Notes under the pieces: generated by a model
Told to the model about the DNA's origin: nothing
What the model saw: only the letters and a program-made list of their open reading frames with translations
Databases searched by the model: none
Program-made: the position numbers and the translations under genes
NCBI RefSeq assembly: GCF_900109035.1
Contig: NZ_FNYD01000001.1
Span: 310,001 to 374,000, forward strand
Direction of reading: 5' to 3'
Length of the DNA: 64,000 bases
Source of the DNA: Cribrihabitans marinus
GTDB taxonomy: Bacteria; Pseudomonadota; Alphaproteobacteria; Rhodobacterales; Rhodobacteraceae
Shown here: positions 42,656-51,818 of the stretch, in pieces
Position numbering within the stretch: position 1 is the stretch's first letter
Layout of the letters: each line of letters starts with the position of its first letter

Positions 42656-45070
42656 TCAGTGCGTCGTGGCGCCCGGCCCTTCTTCGCCCTTGGCGATCGC
42701 GGACCTGGCCGCGGCGGCTTCTTCCTCGGCCGCCTCGTCCCACTCGATCGGCTCCGGTTTGGCGATCAGCGCGTGTTCCAGCACTTCCGAGACATGGCTG
42801 ACAGGAATGATCGTCAGGCCTTCCTTCACGTTGTCGGGAATCTCCGGCAGGTCCTTCTCGTTCTCCTGCGGGATCAGCACCGTCTTGATGCCGCCACGCA
42901 GCGCCGCCAGCAGCTTCTCCTTCAGCCCGCCGATGGCCAGCGCATTGCCGCGCAGCGTGACCTCGCCGGTCATGGCGATATCCTTGCGCACCGGGATACC
43001 GGTCAGCACCGAGACGATCGACGTGACCATCGCCAGGCCCGCCGAGGGACCGTCCTTGGGCGTGGCGCCCTCGGGCACGTGCACGTGGATGTCCCACTTG
43101 TCGAAGCGCGGCGGCTTGATGCCGAGCCTGGGCGAGATCGAGCGGACATAGGACGACGCCGCCTCGATCGATTCCTTCATCACGTCGCCCAGCTTGCCGG
43201 TGGTCTTCATCCGACCCTTGCCCGGCAGACGCAGCGCCTCGATGTTGAGCAGCTCGCCCCCCACCGACGTATAGGCCAGCCCGGTCACGACGCCGATCTG
43301 GTCGCTTTCCTCGGCCAGGCCATAGCGGTATTTCGGCACGCCAAGGAACTCGTCCAGGTTGTCGGGCGTCACGGAGACGCTCTCCGCCTCGCCCTTGATG
43401 ATCCGGGTCAGCGACTTGCGCGCCACCTTGGCGATCTCGCGTTCCAGGTTCCGCACGCCCGCTTCGCGGGTATAGGTGCGGATCATCTTGGTCAGCGCCT
43501 CGTCTGTCAGTTCGAACTCCTTGCCCTTCAGCCCGTGGTTCTTGACCTGTTTCGAGATCAGGTGCTGCTTGGCGATCTCGCGCTTCTCGTCCTCGGTGTA
43601 GCCGGCCAGCGGAATGATCTCCATCCGGTCGAGCAAGGGCCCGGGCATGTTGTAGCTGTTGGACGTGGTCAGGAACATCACATTCGAAAGATCGTATTCC
43701 ACCTCGAGATAGTGGTCCACGAAAGTGTTGTTCTGCTCCGGGTCCAGCACCTCGAGCATGGCCGAGGCCGGGTCGCCGCGGAAGTCCTGGCCCATCTTGT
43801 CGATCTCGTCCAGCAGGATCAGCGGGTTCGTGGTCTTGGCCTTCTTCAGCGCCTGGATGATCTTGCCGGGCATCGAGCCGATATAGGTCCGGCGGTGGCC
43901 GCGGATCTCGGATTCGTCGCGCACCCCGCCGAGGCTGATGCGGATGAACTCGCGCCCGGTGGCGCGCGCGACCGACTTGCCCAGCGAGGTCTTGCCCACG
44001 CCCGGCGGGCCGACCAGGCACATGATCGGGCCCTTCATCTTCTTCGACCGCTGCTGCACGGCCAGGTATTCGACGATGCGTTCCTTGACCTTCTCCAGCC
44101 CGTAATGGTCGTCGTCCAGCACCTTCTGCGCACGACCCAGATCCTTCTTCACGCGCGACTTCACGCCCCACGGGATCGACAGCATCCAGTCGAGATAGTT
44201 GCGCACGACCGTTGCCTCGGCACTCATCGGCGACATGTTCTTGAGCTTCTTGAGCTCGGCCTCGGCCTTCTCGCGCGCCTCTTTCGACAGCTTGGTCTCG
44301 GCGATCTTCTCTTCCAGCTCGGCGATCTCGCCGGCGCCCTCCTCGCCGTCACCCAGCTCGCGCTGAATGGCCTTCATCTGCTCATTCAGGTAATACTCGC
44401 GCTGGGTCTTCTCCATCTGCGACTTGACGCGGGTCTTGATCTTCTTCTCGACCTGCAGGACCGACATCTCGCCCTGCATCAGCCCATAGACCTTTTCCAG
44501 CCGTTCACTGACGCTGAGCGTTTCCAGAAGATCCTGCTTCTGCTCGACCTCAATGCCCAGATGCCCGGCCACCAGGTCGGCCAGCTTGGCCGGCTCGGTG
44601 GTCTCGCCCACAGCGGCCAGCGCCTCCTCGGGGATGTTCTTGCGCACCTTGGCATAGCGCTCGAACTCGTCGCCCACAGTGCGCAGCAGCGCCTCGGTGG
44701 TGGTCACGTCACCCGGCATCTCGGACAGGTATTCGGCGCGCGCCTCGAAGAAGTCCTCGTTTTCGAGGAATTCGGTGATGGTGACACGCGCCTGCCCCTC
44801 GACCAGCACCTTGACGGTGCCGTCGGGCAGTTTCAGCAGCTGCAGCACGTTGGCCAGCACGCCCGCGCGGAAGATGCCGTCGCTGTCGGGATCGTCCACC
44901 GCGGGGTCGATCTGGCTCGACAGCAGGATCTGCTTGTCGTCCTGCATCACCTCTTCGAGGGCGCGCACCGATTTCTCGCGGCCCACGAAAAGCGGCACGA
45001 TCATGTGCGGGAACACCACGATGTCGCGCAGCGGCAGGACGGGATAGGAGGAGTTCAACGGCTCTTGCAT
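42656..45070 (-). CDS. lon: ATP-dependent protease La
   Basis: This 804-residue cytoplasmic AAA+ serine protease removes misfolded and short-lived proteins. The N-domain starts [22 protein letters not shown]. Walker A is GPPGVGKTS and Walker B is LILLDEIDK. The protease domain has the catalytic Ser in PKDGPSAG and the Lys in [14 protein letters not shown]. The ATG at 45070 has AAGGA at correct spacing; a TTG two codons earlier does not. An apparent heat-shock promoter precedes it. Confidence 0.97.
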   Translation of the reverse strand: MQEPLNSSYPVLPLRDIVVFPHMIVPLFVGREKSVRALEEVMQDDKQILLSSQIDPAVDDPDSDGIFRAGVLANVLQLLKLPDGTVKVLVEGQARVTITEFLENEDFFEARAEYLSEMPGDVTTTEALLRTVGDEFERYAKVRKNIPEEALAAVGETTEPAKLADLVAGHLGIEVEQKQDLLETLSVSERLEKVYGLMQGEMSVLQVEKKIKTRVKSQMEKTQREYYLNEQMKAIQRELGDGEEGAGEIAELEEKIAETKLSKEAREKAEAELKKLKNMSPMSAEATVVRNYLDWMLSIPWGVKSRVKKDLGRAQKVLDDDHYGLEKVKERIVEYLAVQQRSKKMKGPIMCLVGPPGVGKTSLGKSVARATGREFIRISLGGVRDESEIRGHRRTYIGSMPGKIIQALKKAKTTNPLILLDEIDKMGQDFRGDPASAMLEVLDPEQNNTFVDHYLEVEYDLSNVMFLTTSNSYNMPGPLLDRMEIIPLAGYTEDEKREIAKQHLISKQVKNHGLKGKEFELTDEALTKMIRTYTREAGVRNLEREIAKVARKSLTRIIKGEAESVSVTPDNLDEFLGVPKYRYGLAEESDQIGVVTGLAYTSVGGELLNIEALRLPGKGRMKTTGKLGDVMKESIEAASSYVRSISPRLGIKPPRFDKWDIHVHVPEGATPKDGPSAGLAMVTSIVSVLTGIPVRKDIAMTGEVTLRGNALAIGGLKEKLLAALRGGIKTVLIPQENEKDLPEIPDNVKEGLTIIPVSHVSEVLEHALIAKPEPIEWDEAAEEEAAAARSAIAKGEEGPGATTH

Positions 45071-45148
45071 GCTCAATCCTTGTCATTGGCAAGACGAACC
45101 GGCCCCGCTTGGCGGCAGCACTGTCCGTCTCCGGTATGGGCTAGTGAA

Positions 45149-45174
45149 GTGGGGCGGTCACACCGCCTTTTCAA
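45149..45174 (-). promoter_or_regulatory. possible RpoH (sigma32) promoter of lon
   Basis: On the minus strand, GTTGAAA (its TTGAAA at 45169-45174) is followed after 14 bases by CCCCAC (45149-45154), close to the E. coli heat-shock pattern CTTGAAA-N14-CCCCAT. A perfect dyad GGCGGT-CAC-ACCGCC (45153-45167) lies between the two boxes. Heat induction of lon is established in other proteobacteria. Confidence 0.45.
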
Positions 45175-45265
45175 CCGCACCGCCTGTATTGGCCGGCAGC
45201 ATGACGCCACTGACCGGTCACCGCAAGGTCACATGCGCGCGATTGCGGCATTTTCGTCGGCAAGA

Positions 45266-46396
45266 TCACATCGGGTCGATATCGCCCTGTTCGCGGGCGG
45301 CATGGAACTCCGACTGCCAGGCAGCGAACCGGCCTTCGGCGATGGCCGCGCGCATCCCGGCCATCAGGTCCTGGTAGAATTGCAGGTTGTGCCAGGTCAG
45401 CAGCATCGAACTGATGATCTCCTGGCTGCGGAAGACATGGTGCAGATAGGCGCGGGAGTAGTTTCGGCAGGCCGGGCAGGAGCAGGCCTCATCCAGCGGG
45501 CGCGGATCGTCCATGTGGCGGGCGTTCTTGATGTTGAGCTGGCCGTGCCGGGTGAACACCTGCCCGGTGCGTCCCGACCGCGACGGCAGGACGCAATCCA
45601 TCATGTCGATCCCGCGGGCCACGGCGCCCACGATGTCATCGGGCTTGCCCACCCCCATCAGATAGCGCGGCTTGTTCTCGGGCAGCTGGTCGGTGGCGAA
45701 GTCCAGCACGCCGAACATCGCCTCCTGCCCCTCGCCCACCGCCAGGCCGCCCACTGCGTAGCCCTCGAATCCGATCTCGCGCAGCGCCTCGGCACTTTCG
45801 GCGCGCAGGTCGTGTTCCAACCCGCCCTGCTGAATGCCGAACAGCGCATGACCCGGCCGGTCGCCGAAGGCCGCCCGCGAGCGCGCGGCCCAGCGCATCG
45901 ATAGGCGCATGCTGCGGGCGATGCGGTCGCGGTCGGCGGGCAGCGCCGGGCATTCGTCGAAACACATCACGATATCGCTGCCCAGCAGACGCTGGATCTC
46001 CATCGAGCGTTCCGGGGTCAGTTCGTGTTTCGACCCGTCGATATGGGATTTGAAGGTCACGCCCTCTTCGGTCAGCCTGCGCAACCCGGCCAGGCTCATC
46101 ACCTGGAAGCCGCCGGAATCCGTCAGGATGGGACGGTCCCAGTTCATGAACCGGTGCAGCCCGCCCAGACGGTCGATCCGCTCGGCGGTGGGGCGCAGCA
46201 TCAGGTGATAGGTGTTGCCCAGCAGCACGTCGGCGCCGGTGGCCCGGACATTCTCGGGCAGCATGGCCTTGACCGTGGCGGCGGTGCCGACCGGCATGAA
46301 GGCCGGTGTGCGGATCCGGCCGCGCGGGGTGTCGATCGCGCCGGTGCGGGCGCGGCCGTCGGTGGCATCCAGCCGGAAGGAGAAACGCTCTGTCAT
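45266..46396 (-). CDS. tgt: queuine tRNA-ribosyltransferase
   Basis: TGT exchanges guanine 34 for a queuine precursor in tRNAs with GUN anticodons, which include the tRNA-Asp genes in this window. The 376-residue TIM barrel has the catalytic Asp residues in [11 protein letters not shown] and [13 protein letters not shown]. The zinc site is [16 protein letters not shown]. The length and motifs are standard. It lies between lon and the nucleoside hydrolase gene on the same strand. Confidence 0.96.
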   Translation of the reverse strand: MTERFSFRLDATDGRARTGAIDTPRGRIRTPAFMPVGTAATVKAMLPENVRATGADVLLGNTYHLMLRPTAERIDRLGGLHRFMNWDRPILTDSGGFQVMSLAGLRRLTEEGVTFKSHIDGSKHELTPERSMEIQRLLGSDIVMCFDECPALPADRDRIARSMRLSMRWAARSRAAFGDRPGHALFGIQQGGLEHDLRAESAEALREIGFEGYAVGGLAVGEGQEAMFGVLDFATDQLPENKPRYLMGVGKPDDIVGAVARGIDMMDCVLPSRSGRTGQVFTRHGQLNIKNARHMDDPRPLDEACSCPACRNYSRAYLHHVFRSQEIISSMLLTWHNLQFYQDLMAGMRAAIAEGRFAAWQSEFHAAREQGDIDPM

Positions 46397-46451
46397 GACG
46401 CCGCGAATTGCCCCATCGGGGGGCGCAATGCAAGCCTGTCGCGGCCTGCGC

Positions 46452-47363
46452 TCAATGCAGGCTGGCGACCCGCTGGGTGAACAGGTCGATCACCTCGCGC
46501 GCCGCGACTGTCCTGCAGACGGCCACGTCCGGCCGGGAGCTGTCCATCCGGGTTGCACCGATCTCGTCACCATCCTGCGCGACATGCAGCCCGGTCTGCA
46601 CCGTGTCGAACAGCTGCGGGTGGGTGCATGCGATCACCGCAGTCGAGTCGTGCAGCCCGCAGCCCTCGATCCCCACGCTGTTGCGGTAGAATTCCAGGTA
46701 GAACTGCGAGATCTCGCGCAGGAAGCCGCCCACCTTGGGGGCCGCACCGCTCAGCAGGTCGAAATCGCCGGCATCGTAAAGCGTGCCGAGCGTGACATCG
46801 AGGCCGACCAGCGTCACCTCGGCCCCGGCGGCCAGAACCTCGTCTGCGGCCACGGGGTCGTGATAGATGTTGGCCTCGGCCGCGGCGGTCACGTTGCCGC
46901 CGTTGAAGACCGATCCGCCCATGATGACCAGCCGGTTCAGGTTGCCGGCAAAACCGGGATCCAGGCGCATCGCGTCGGCGATGTTGGTCAGCGGCCCGAT
47001 GGCGCAGACGATCAGCTCGCCGGCATGTTCCCGCGCCATGCGCACCAGGAACTCCGCCGCGCTCTCCGGGTGGTTCTGCCCGATCTGCGGGATCTCGGTG
47101 ACATGGCCAAACCCCTCGGCCCCATGCACCGCGACCGACGGGTGATAATCCGACGCGCCGCGCGGCAGAGCCGCGCCTTCGGCCACCGGCACATCGAGGC
47201 CCAGAAGATGCAGGACATAACGCGCGTTGCGGCTTGACTGGTGCACCTGCGTGTTGCCGAACACGGTGCTCAGCCCCAGCAGCTCGATCTCGGGTGCGGC
47301 GGCGGCATAGGCAATGGCCAGCGCGTCGTCGATTCCCGGGTCGGTATCAATGATCAGCTTCAT
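46452..47363 (-). CDS. nucleoside hydrolase (inosine/uridine-preferring family)
   Basis: The protein has 303 residues from the ATG at 47363. It begins [17 protein letters not shown], the calcium-binding aspartate cluster of the family, and has the later [14 protein letters not shown] and [23 protein letters not shown], with HDSTAVI near the C-terminus. It cleaves the N-glycosidic bond of ribonucleosides for salvage. The frame extends to 47435, but the family N-terminus fits the later start. The 184-base gap upstream carries TATACT (47515-47520), a good -10 element for the SPFH gene. Confidence 0.92.
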   Translation of the reverse strand: MKLIIDTDPGIDDALAIAYAAAAPEIELLGLSTVFGNTQVHQSSRNARYVLHLLGLDVPVAEGAALPRGASDYHPSVAVHGAEGFGHVTEIPQIGQNHPESAAEFLVRMAREHAGELIVCAIGPLTNIADAMRLDPGFAGNLNRLVIMGGSVFNGGNVTAAAEANIYHDPVAADEVLAAGAEVTLVGLDVTLGTLYDAGDFDLLSGAAPKVGGFLREISQFYLEFYRNSVGIEGCGLHDSTAVIACTHPQLFDTVQTGLHVAQDGDEIGATRMDSSRPDVAVCRTVAAREVIDLFTQRVASLH

Positions 47364-47547
47364 GGGCGAGGGGGATACAGCCATTCCCGCCCGCGGCCAA
47401 GCGCGCAGGTGGGGAAAGGCCCGCAGAAAGCGCAAATAGCGCCCAGATTGCAGTTGCGCGACGCGCCGTTCGCCTCATACACATCTTGAAAAGCGACGAT
47501 TCAACCCACAAATGTATACTATTGCACACAATGACTTGGAGAGCTGA

Positions 47548-48441
47548 ATGAACGAAGACCTGATTATGGACCTGATCGCCGGGAACATCCTTTATCTGCT
47601 GGGCGCCGGCCTGATCGTGCTGGTCATCCTCAAGGGCATCAAGATCGTCCCGCAATCGGAGAAGTTCGTGGTCGAAAGGTTCGGCCGCCTGCATTCCGTC
47701 CTGGGGCCGGGCATCAATTTCATCGTTCCGTTCCTGGACGTGGCGCGCCACAAGATCTCGATCCTCGAACGGCAACTGCCCGACGCCACCCAGGACGCGA
47801 TCACCAAGGACAATGTCCTGGTCCAGATCGACACATCGGTCTTCTATCGCATTCTCGAGCCGGAAAAGACGGTTTATCGCATCCGCGACGTGGACGGGGC
47901 CATCGCCACCACCGTGGCCGGGATCGTGCGGGCCGAGATCGGCAAGCTGGACCTCGATGACGTGCAGTCGAACCGCAACCAGCTGATCAGCCAGATCCAG
48001 GCCAGCGTCGAGGACGCGGTGGACAACTGGGGCATCGAGGTCACACGGGCCGAGATCCTGGACGTCAACCTCGATCAGGCGACGCGCGACGCGATGCTGC
48101 AACAGCTCAACGCCGAGCGGGCGCGGCGCGCGCAGGTCACCGAGGCCGAGGGCAAGAAACGGTCGGTCGAGCTGGAGGCGGATGCCGAGCTCTATGCCGC
48201 CGAACAGACCGCCAAGGCGCGGCGCATCCAGGCCGATGCCGAAGCCTATGCCACCGAGGTGGTGGCCAACGCGATCCGCGAAAACGGCATCCAGGCCGCG
48301 CAATACCAGGTCGCGCTGAAGCAGGTCGAGGCGCTGAACGCCCTTGGCAACGGCTCCGGCAAGCAGACCATCGTCCTGCCCGCCAGCGCGCTCGAGGCCT
48401 TCGGCGATGCCTTCAAGCTGCTCAAGGGAGATGTTCGATGA
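47548..48441 (+). CDS. SPFH-domain membrane protein (QmcA/stomatin-like)
   Basis: This 297-residue protein has one N-terminal membrane helix (ILYLLGAGLIVLVILKG), a SPFH/band-7 domain (VPQSEKFVVERFGRLHSVLGPG, QIDTSVFYRI, IVRAEIGKLDLDDV) and an Ala/Glu-rich coiled coil (EAEGKKRSVELEADAELYAAEQTAK). These proteins form large rings on the membrane, linked to protein quality control and microdomains. It is paired with an NfeD protein through a four-base overlap, the usual arrangement. Confidence 0.93.
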   Translation: MNEDLIMDLIAGNILYLLGAGLIVLVILKGIKIVPQSEKFVVERFGRLHSVLGPGINFIVPFLDVARHKISILERQLPDATQDAITKDNVLVQIDTSVFYRILEPEKTVYRIRDVDGAIATTVAGIVRAEIGKLDLDDVQSNRNQLISQIQASVEDAVDNWGIEVTRAEILDVNLDQATRDAMLQQLNAERARRAQVTEAEGKKRSVELEADAELYAAEQTAKARRIQADAEAYATEVVANAIRENGIQAAQYQVALKQVEALNALGNGSGKQTIVLPASALEAFGDAFKLLKGDVR

Positions 48442-48719
48442 TGACCGAACCGCTATGGACCGTCTGGTGGGTCTGGGGCGCGGCCGCGCTGATCCTGGCG
48501 ATTCTCGAGGTGCTGGTGCCCGGCTTCGTCTTCGTGGGCTTTGCGGTCGGTGCCGCCGCGGTGGCGCTGTTCCTGCTCAACACCGGGCTCAGCCTGGGGC
48601 TGGCGCCGCTGCTGCTGATCTTCGCGGTGCTGTCGCTGGTGACCTGGTTGATCCTGCGGCGCTACTTCGCCCTGCCCAAAGGACAGGTCAAGCGTTTCAC
48701 CGACGATATCAACGACTGA
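48438..48719 (+). CDS. NfeD-like membrane protein
   Basis: This 93-residue short NfeD-type protein has membrane helices WGAAALILAILEVLVPGFVFVGFAVGAAAVALFL and GLAPLLLIFAVLSLVTWLIL. The C-terminal OB domain is truncated to RRYFALPKGQVKRFTDDIND compared with the long NfeD form. It is translationally coupled to the SPFH gene and is expected to interact with it in the membrane. Confidence 0.88.
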   Translation: MMTEPLWTVWWVWGAAALILAILEVLVPGFVFVGFAVGAAAVALFLLNTGLSLGLAPLLLIFAVLSLVTWLILRRYFALPKGQVKRFTDDIND

Positions 48720-48769
48720 CGCGGCGGATCGGGACGGGCCGCCACCGGCCCGTCCGGCAGCAACGCGGG

Positions 48770-48952
48770 TCAGCCCTGATGGGGGCCGCGCAGCCCGGCA
48801 ATGGCGCGGCGCACCGCTTGCCAGTCCTCGGCCTCGGCCTTGCGGCCGGCCGCCTCGCAATGGCGCACCTTCTCGGCCACCTCTGCCTCGGCCTTGCCCC
48901 CATGCGCGGTATAGAGCGCGCGGGCGTATTCCACGGTCTTGATCGGGTCCAT
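48770..48952 (-). CDS. small conserved-looking protein, 60 residues
   Basis: MDPIKTVEYARALYTAHGG and onward encodes a single helical, Ala/Glu-rich small protein ending AIAGLRGPHQG. The start at 48952 has GGAGG upstream; the frame extends to 49012. It lies opposite in strand to its neighbours and is free of overlap. I do not know its function. Length and coding bias support it as real. Confidence 0.6.
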   Translation of the reverse strand: MDPIKTVEYARALYTAHGGKAEAEVAEKVRHCEAAGRKAEAEDWQAVRRAIAGLRGPHQG

Positions 48953-49129
48953 CCTGTCATCCTCCCATTCGTCTGGTTGCAGGTTTCCCCCACTCCGGGC
49001 GCTGCCGCCCAAGGGATGCCATCATAACACGAATCCGCAGCTTGCGAAGTCTGCCATGCGGGCACGGCCACTTTACGCGCCTATCCGCATTCCCTATATA
49101 AACAGTCGACAAAAGGCACCGAGGATCAC

Positions 49130-49492
49130 ATGACCAGTTCGACCGAACAGTTCGAGGGCGCACCGCTGATCGCGCCGTCCAGCGTGGACCATCCGCTCTA
49201 CGATCAGGTGGTCGAGGCGTGCCGCAGCGTCTATGACCCTGAAATCCCGGTCAATATCTACGAGCTGGGGCTGATCTACACGATCGAGATCTCGCCCGAG
49301 AACGAAATCCGCGTGGTGATGACCCTGACCGCGCCGGGATGTCCCGTGGCCGGCGAGATGCCGGGCTGGGTGGCCGAGGCGATCGAGCCGCTGCCCGGCG
49401 TCAAGCAGGTCGATGTGGAACTCACCTGGGAGCCGCCCTGGGGCATGGAAATGATGTCGGACGAGGCGCGGCTGGAACTGGGGTTCATGTAG
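49130..49492 (+). CDS. sufT: SufT-like Fe-S assembly factor (DUF59/MIP18 family)
   Basis: This 120-residue protein has the MIP18-type fold: YDQVVEACRSVYDPEIPVNIYELGLIY, TLTAPGCPVAGEMPGWV, and VELTWEPPWGMEMMSDEARLELG. SufT-type proteins aid maturation of Fe-S enzymes. The neighbouring IscA-type carrier gene 75 bases downstream supports that. The full suf operon is not present here, so these are detached accessory genes. Confidence 0.9.
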   Translation: MTSSTEQFEGAPLIAPSSVDHPLYDQVVEACRSVYDPEIPVNIYELGLIYTIEISPENEIRVVMTLTAPGCPVAGEMPGWVAEAIEPLPGVKQVDVELTWEPPWGMEMMSDEARLELGFM

Positions 49493-49511
49493 CACCGATC
49501 GGTGACGGCCC

Positions 49512-49540
49512 TTGAGACGTGCGGGCCGCATCCCTAGGTT
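49512..49540 (+). promoter_or_regulatory. promoter of the IscA-like gene
   Basis: TTGAGA (49512-49517), 17 bases, TAGGTT (49535-49540). Start of transcription would be near 49547, close to the GGAG ribosome site at 49557. Confidence 0.5.
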
Positions 49541-49567
49541 AAACATGACTCGGAATTGGAGATTTTC

Positions 49568-49948
49568 ATGTTCGGCATTCCCGGCAAACAGGCGGTCACC
49601 ATGACGCCGCGCGCCGCGGCCCAGATCGCCAGGCTGATGGACAAGGGCGGCCATGCCGGTCTGCGCATCGGCGTCAAGAAGGGCGGTTGCGCAGGCATGG
49701 AATACACGATGGACTACGTGGAGTCGCCCGAGGCCAATGACGAGGTGGTCGAACAGGACGGCGCGCGCATCCTGATCGCCCCGATGGCCCAGATGTTCCT
49801 CTTCGGAACCGAGATCGACTATGAGGTCTCGCTGCTGGAATCGGGCTTCAAGTTCCGCAATCCCAACGTGGTCGACGCCTGCGGCTGTGGTGAATCGATC
49901 AAGTTCGACGACAGCGTCGGGCAGGCGCAGCAATCCACCGGCAAGTGA
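49568..49948 (+). CDS. A-type Fe-S cluster carrier (IscA/SufA-like)
   Basis: The protein has 126 residues from the ATG at 49568 (GGAG seven bases upstream); a TTG at 49556 overlaps that ribosome site and is unlikely. The three cluster ligands are Cys41 in GGCAGMEY and Cys105 and Cys107 in DACGCGES. It accepts and transfers Fe-S clusters to apoproteins. It has its own apparent promoter after the SufT-like gene. Confidence 0.94.
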   Translation: MFGIPGKQAVTMTPRAAAQIARLMDKGGHAGLRIGVKKGGCAGMEYTMDYVESPEANDEVVEQDGARILIAPMAQMFLFGTEIDYEVSLLESGFKFRNPNVVDACGCGESIKFDDSVGQAQQSTGK

Positions 49949-49963
49949 CCGCTCGGGCCGTCC

Positions 49964-50878
49964 CTACCCCGCCGCGTTCAGGTGCAGGTAGGTCTCGGAA
50001 TACCTGCGGGTCAGGTGCATCCCCGCCGAAATCGCCTGGGCCGAGCCCGGCGGCGCGACATTGGTGTCGTAGCCGGGGTTGAAGAACATCGGGATCGAGA
50101 TCCGCTCCTCGGGGCCGCCGCGCACCCGGTGCGGGGTGGCCTTGATCTGCCCGTCGGTCCAGAACTCCAGCATCTCGCCGAAATTGATCACGAACGTGCC
50201 GGGGTCCGCCCGGACGCCTACCCAGGTGCCGTCCGGCATCTGCGCCTCCAGCCCGCCGACCCCGTCGGTCGCCAGCAGGGTCAGGCAGCCATAATCGGTA
50301 TGCGCGGCGATGCCAAAATCCTTGTCGCCCGCCCAATCGGGCCGCGCCGGATAGTAGTTGCCGCGCAGCAGCGCCATCGGGGTCTCGAAGGCGGTATCGA
50401 AATAGTGCTCGTCCCGGCCGGTCGCGGCGGCGATGGCGCGCAGAACCTGCATCGCCACGGCGCAGGCCTCGGTGTAGTAGCCCTGAACCTCGGCGCGGAA
50501 ACCGGCCGGGTGCCCGGGCCAGAGGTTCGGCGCATAGACGCTCAGCCCCCGCGTGGCATAAGGATTGCCGTCGGGCAGCTCATAGCCGCAGTCGAAGACT
50601 TCCTTGAAATCGGGATTGGCGTCGGGGTCGACCTGTTCGGTCTGTGGTGCCCCCCAGCCGCGGTTCGACCCGGTGCGGGCCATGTCGACCCCGCGCTTGT
50701 CTTCTTCGGGCAGGGTGAAGAAGTCGCGATAGGCGGCCAGCACCCGCCGCACCCGATCCCCGGTCAGCGCGGTGTTGGACAATTTGAGAAACCCGATTTC
50801 CTCGACCGCGTGCGCCAGGCGCTGCATCTCCTCGGGGTGCCGCGCGTTCAGGCGCGCAAGATCCAGGTCGTCGATCAT
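49964..50878 (-). CDS. 2-oxoglutarate/Fe(II)-dependent oxygenase (isopenicillin N synthase family)
   Basis: This 304-residue protein has an N-terminal DIOX_N domain (AVEEIGFLKLSNTAL, FFTLPEEDKRGV) and a jelly-roll core with iron ligands His-x-Asp in AAHTDYGCLTLL and a distal His in ATPHRV. The 2-oxoglutarate-binding Arg lies in RISIPMFFNP. Members hydroxylate or desaturate small molecules. The substrate is unknown. It is divergent from tpiA and converges with the IscA-like gene at a distance of 15 bases. Confidence 0.9.
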   Translation of the reverse strand: MIDDLDLARLNARHPEEMQRLAHAVEEIGFLKLSNTALTGDRVRRVLAAYRDFFTLPEEDKRGVDMARTGSNRGWGAPQTEQVDPDANPDFKEVFDCGYELPDGNPYATRGLSVYAPNLWPGHPAGFRAEVQGYYTEACAVAMQVLRAIAAATGRDEHYFDTAFETPMALLRGNYYPARPDWAGDKDFGIAAHTDYGCLTLLATDGVGGLEAQMPDGTWVGVRADPGTFVINFGEMLEFWTDGQIKATPHRVRGGPEERISIPMFFNPGYDTNVAPPGSAQAISAGMHLTRRYSETYLHLNAAG

Positions 50879-51004
50879 CGGGATGCCCTCGTTTTCCGTC
50901 GCGTAAGCCTGCCGCGCGGCACTCGTTCTGGCAAGCGCGATTTATCTGGACGCGTGGCGGATGCTCTGGGAAAAGCGTGAGCAACATTGGAAGCGTGAAA
51001 GGAC

Positions 51005-51760
51005 ATGGCCATGCGGCGGAAACTGGCGGCAGGAAACTGGAAAATGAACGGCACCGGCGCACAGCTGGCAGAGCTGGACCGGCTGGCCGCGGCGCATCCC
51101 GAACCGGGGGTCGACGTGCTGATCTGCCCGCCCGCCACGCTGATCCACCGCGCCGCGTCGGCCCTGGCCCAGAGCCCGGTTTCCGTGGGCGGCCAGGACT
51201 GCCACGCCGCCATGTCGGGCGCGCATACCGGCGATGTCGCGGCCCAGATGTTGGCCGAGGCCGGTGCGACGGCGGCGATCCTGGGCCATTCCGAGCGCCG
51301 CGCCGATCACGGCGAGACCGATGCGCAGGTGCGCGACAAGACCGCGGCCGCCATCGCCGCCGGGCTGGTGGCCGTGGTCTGCCTGGGCGAGAGCCTGGAC
51401 GACCGCGAGGCGGGCCGCACCCTCGACGTGGTCGGCGCGCAGCTCGATGGCTCGGTGCCGGATGATGCGAGCGCCGACCGTCTGGTCATCGCCTACGAGC
51501 CGATCTGGGCCATCGGGACCGGCAAGGTTCCGACCCTGGAGCAGATCGGCGAGGTGCACGACTTTCTGCGCGACCGCCTGAGCGCCCGTTTCGGGCGCGA
51601 GCCCGGCACGGCGATCCGACTGCTTTATGGCGGGTCGGTGAAACCGGGCAACGCGGCCGAGATCTTTGCGGTGAACAATGTAGACGGCGCGCTGGTCGGC
51701 GGCGCCAGCCTCAAGGCCGAGGATTTCTCGCCCATCATCGCGGCGCTGGAAGCGGCCTGA
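51005..51760 (+). CDS. tpiA: triosephosphate isomerase
   Basis: TpiA interconverts glyceraldehyde-3-phosphate and dihydroxyacetone phosphate. The 251-residue protein has RKLAAGNWKMNG (substrate Asn and Lys), the catalytic His in LGHSERR, the catalytic Glu in AYEPIWAIGTG, and the phosphate loops YGGSVKPGNA and GALVGGASL. Its start is preceded by AAAGGA. A strong bidirectional terminator follows. Confidence 0.96.
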   Translation: MAMRRKLAAGNWKMNGTGAQLAELDRLAAAHPEPGVDVLICPPATLIHRAASALAQSPVSVGGQDCHAAMSGAHTGDVAAQMLAEAGATAAILGHSERRADHGETDAQVRDKTAAAIAAGLVAVVCLGESLDDREAGRTLDVVGAQLDGSVPDDASADRLVIAYEPIWAIGTGKVPTLEQIGEVHDFLRDRLSARFGREPGTAIRLLYGGSVKPGNAAEIFAVNNVDGALVGGASLKAEDFSPIIAALEAA

Positions 51761-51765
51761 CGCCC

Positions 51766-51804
51766 GAACAGAAAAACGGCCCCGCGCGGGGCCGTTTCCT
51801 GTTC
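51766..51804. terminator. bidirectional terminator between tpiA and dctM
   Basis: AAACGGCCCC (51774-51783) and GGGGCCGTTT (51788-51797) form a perfect 10-bp stem around GCGC. Outer GAACAG/CTGTTC (51766-51771/51799-51804) can extend it. The minus-strand reading ends with a run of five thymines and serves dctM; the plus-strand reading has three thymines and serves tpiA. Confidence 0.8.
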
Positions 51805-51818
51805 TACCGGCAAATTGC

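Noticed and set aside
42539-45904. Plus-strand open frame of 1121 codons
   Set aside because: It runs antisense through lon, and its translation has no domain-like composition; lon on the other strand has full-length homology features. Long antisense frames are common at this GC content.
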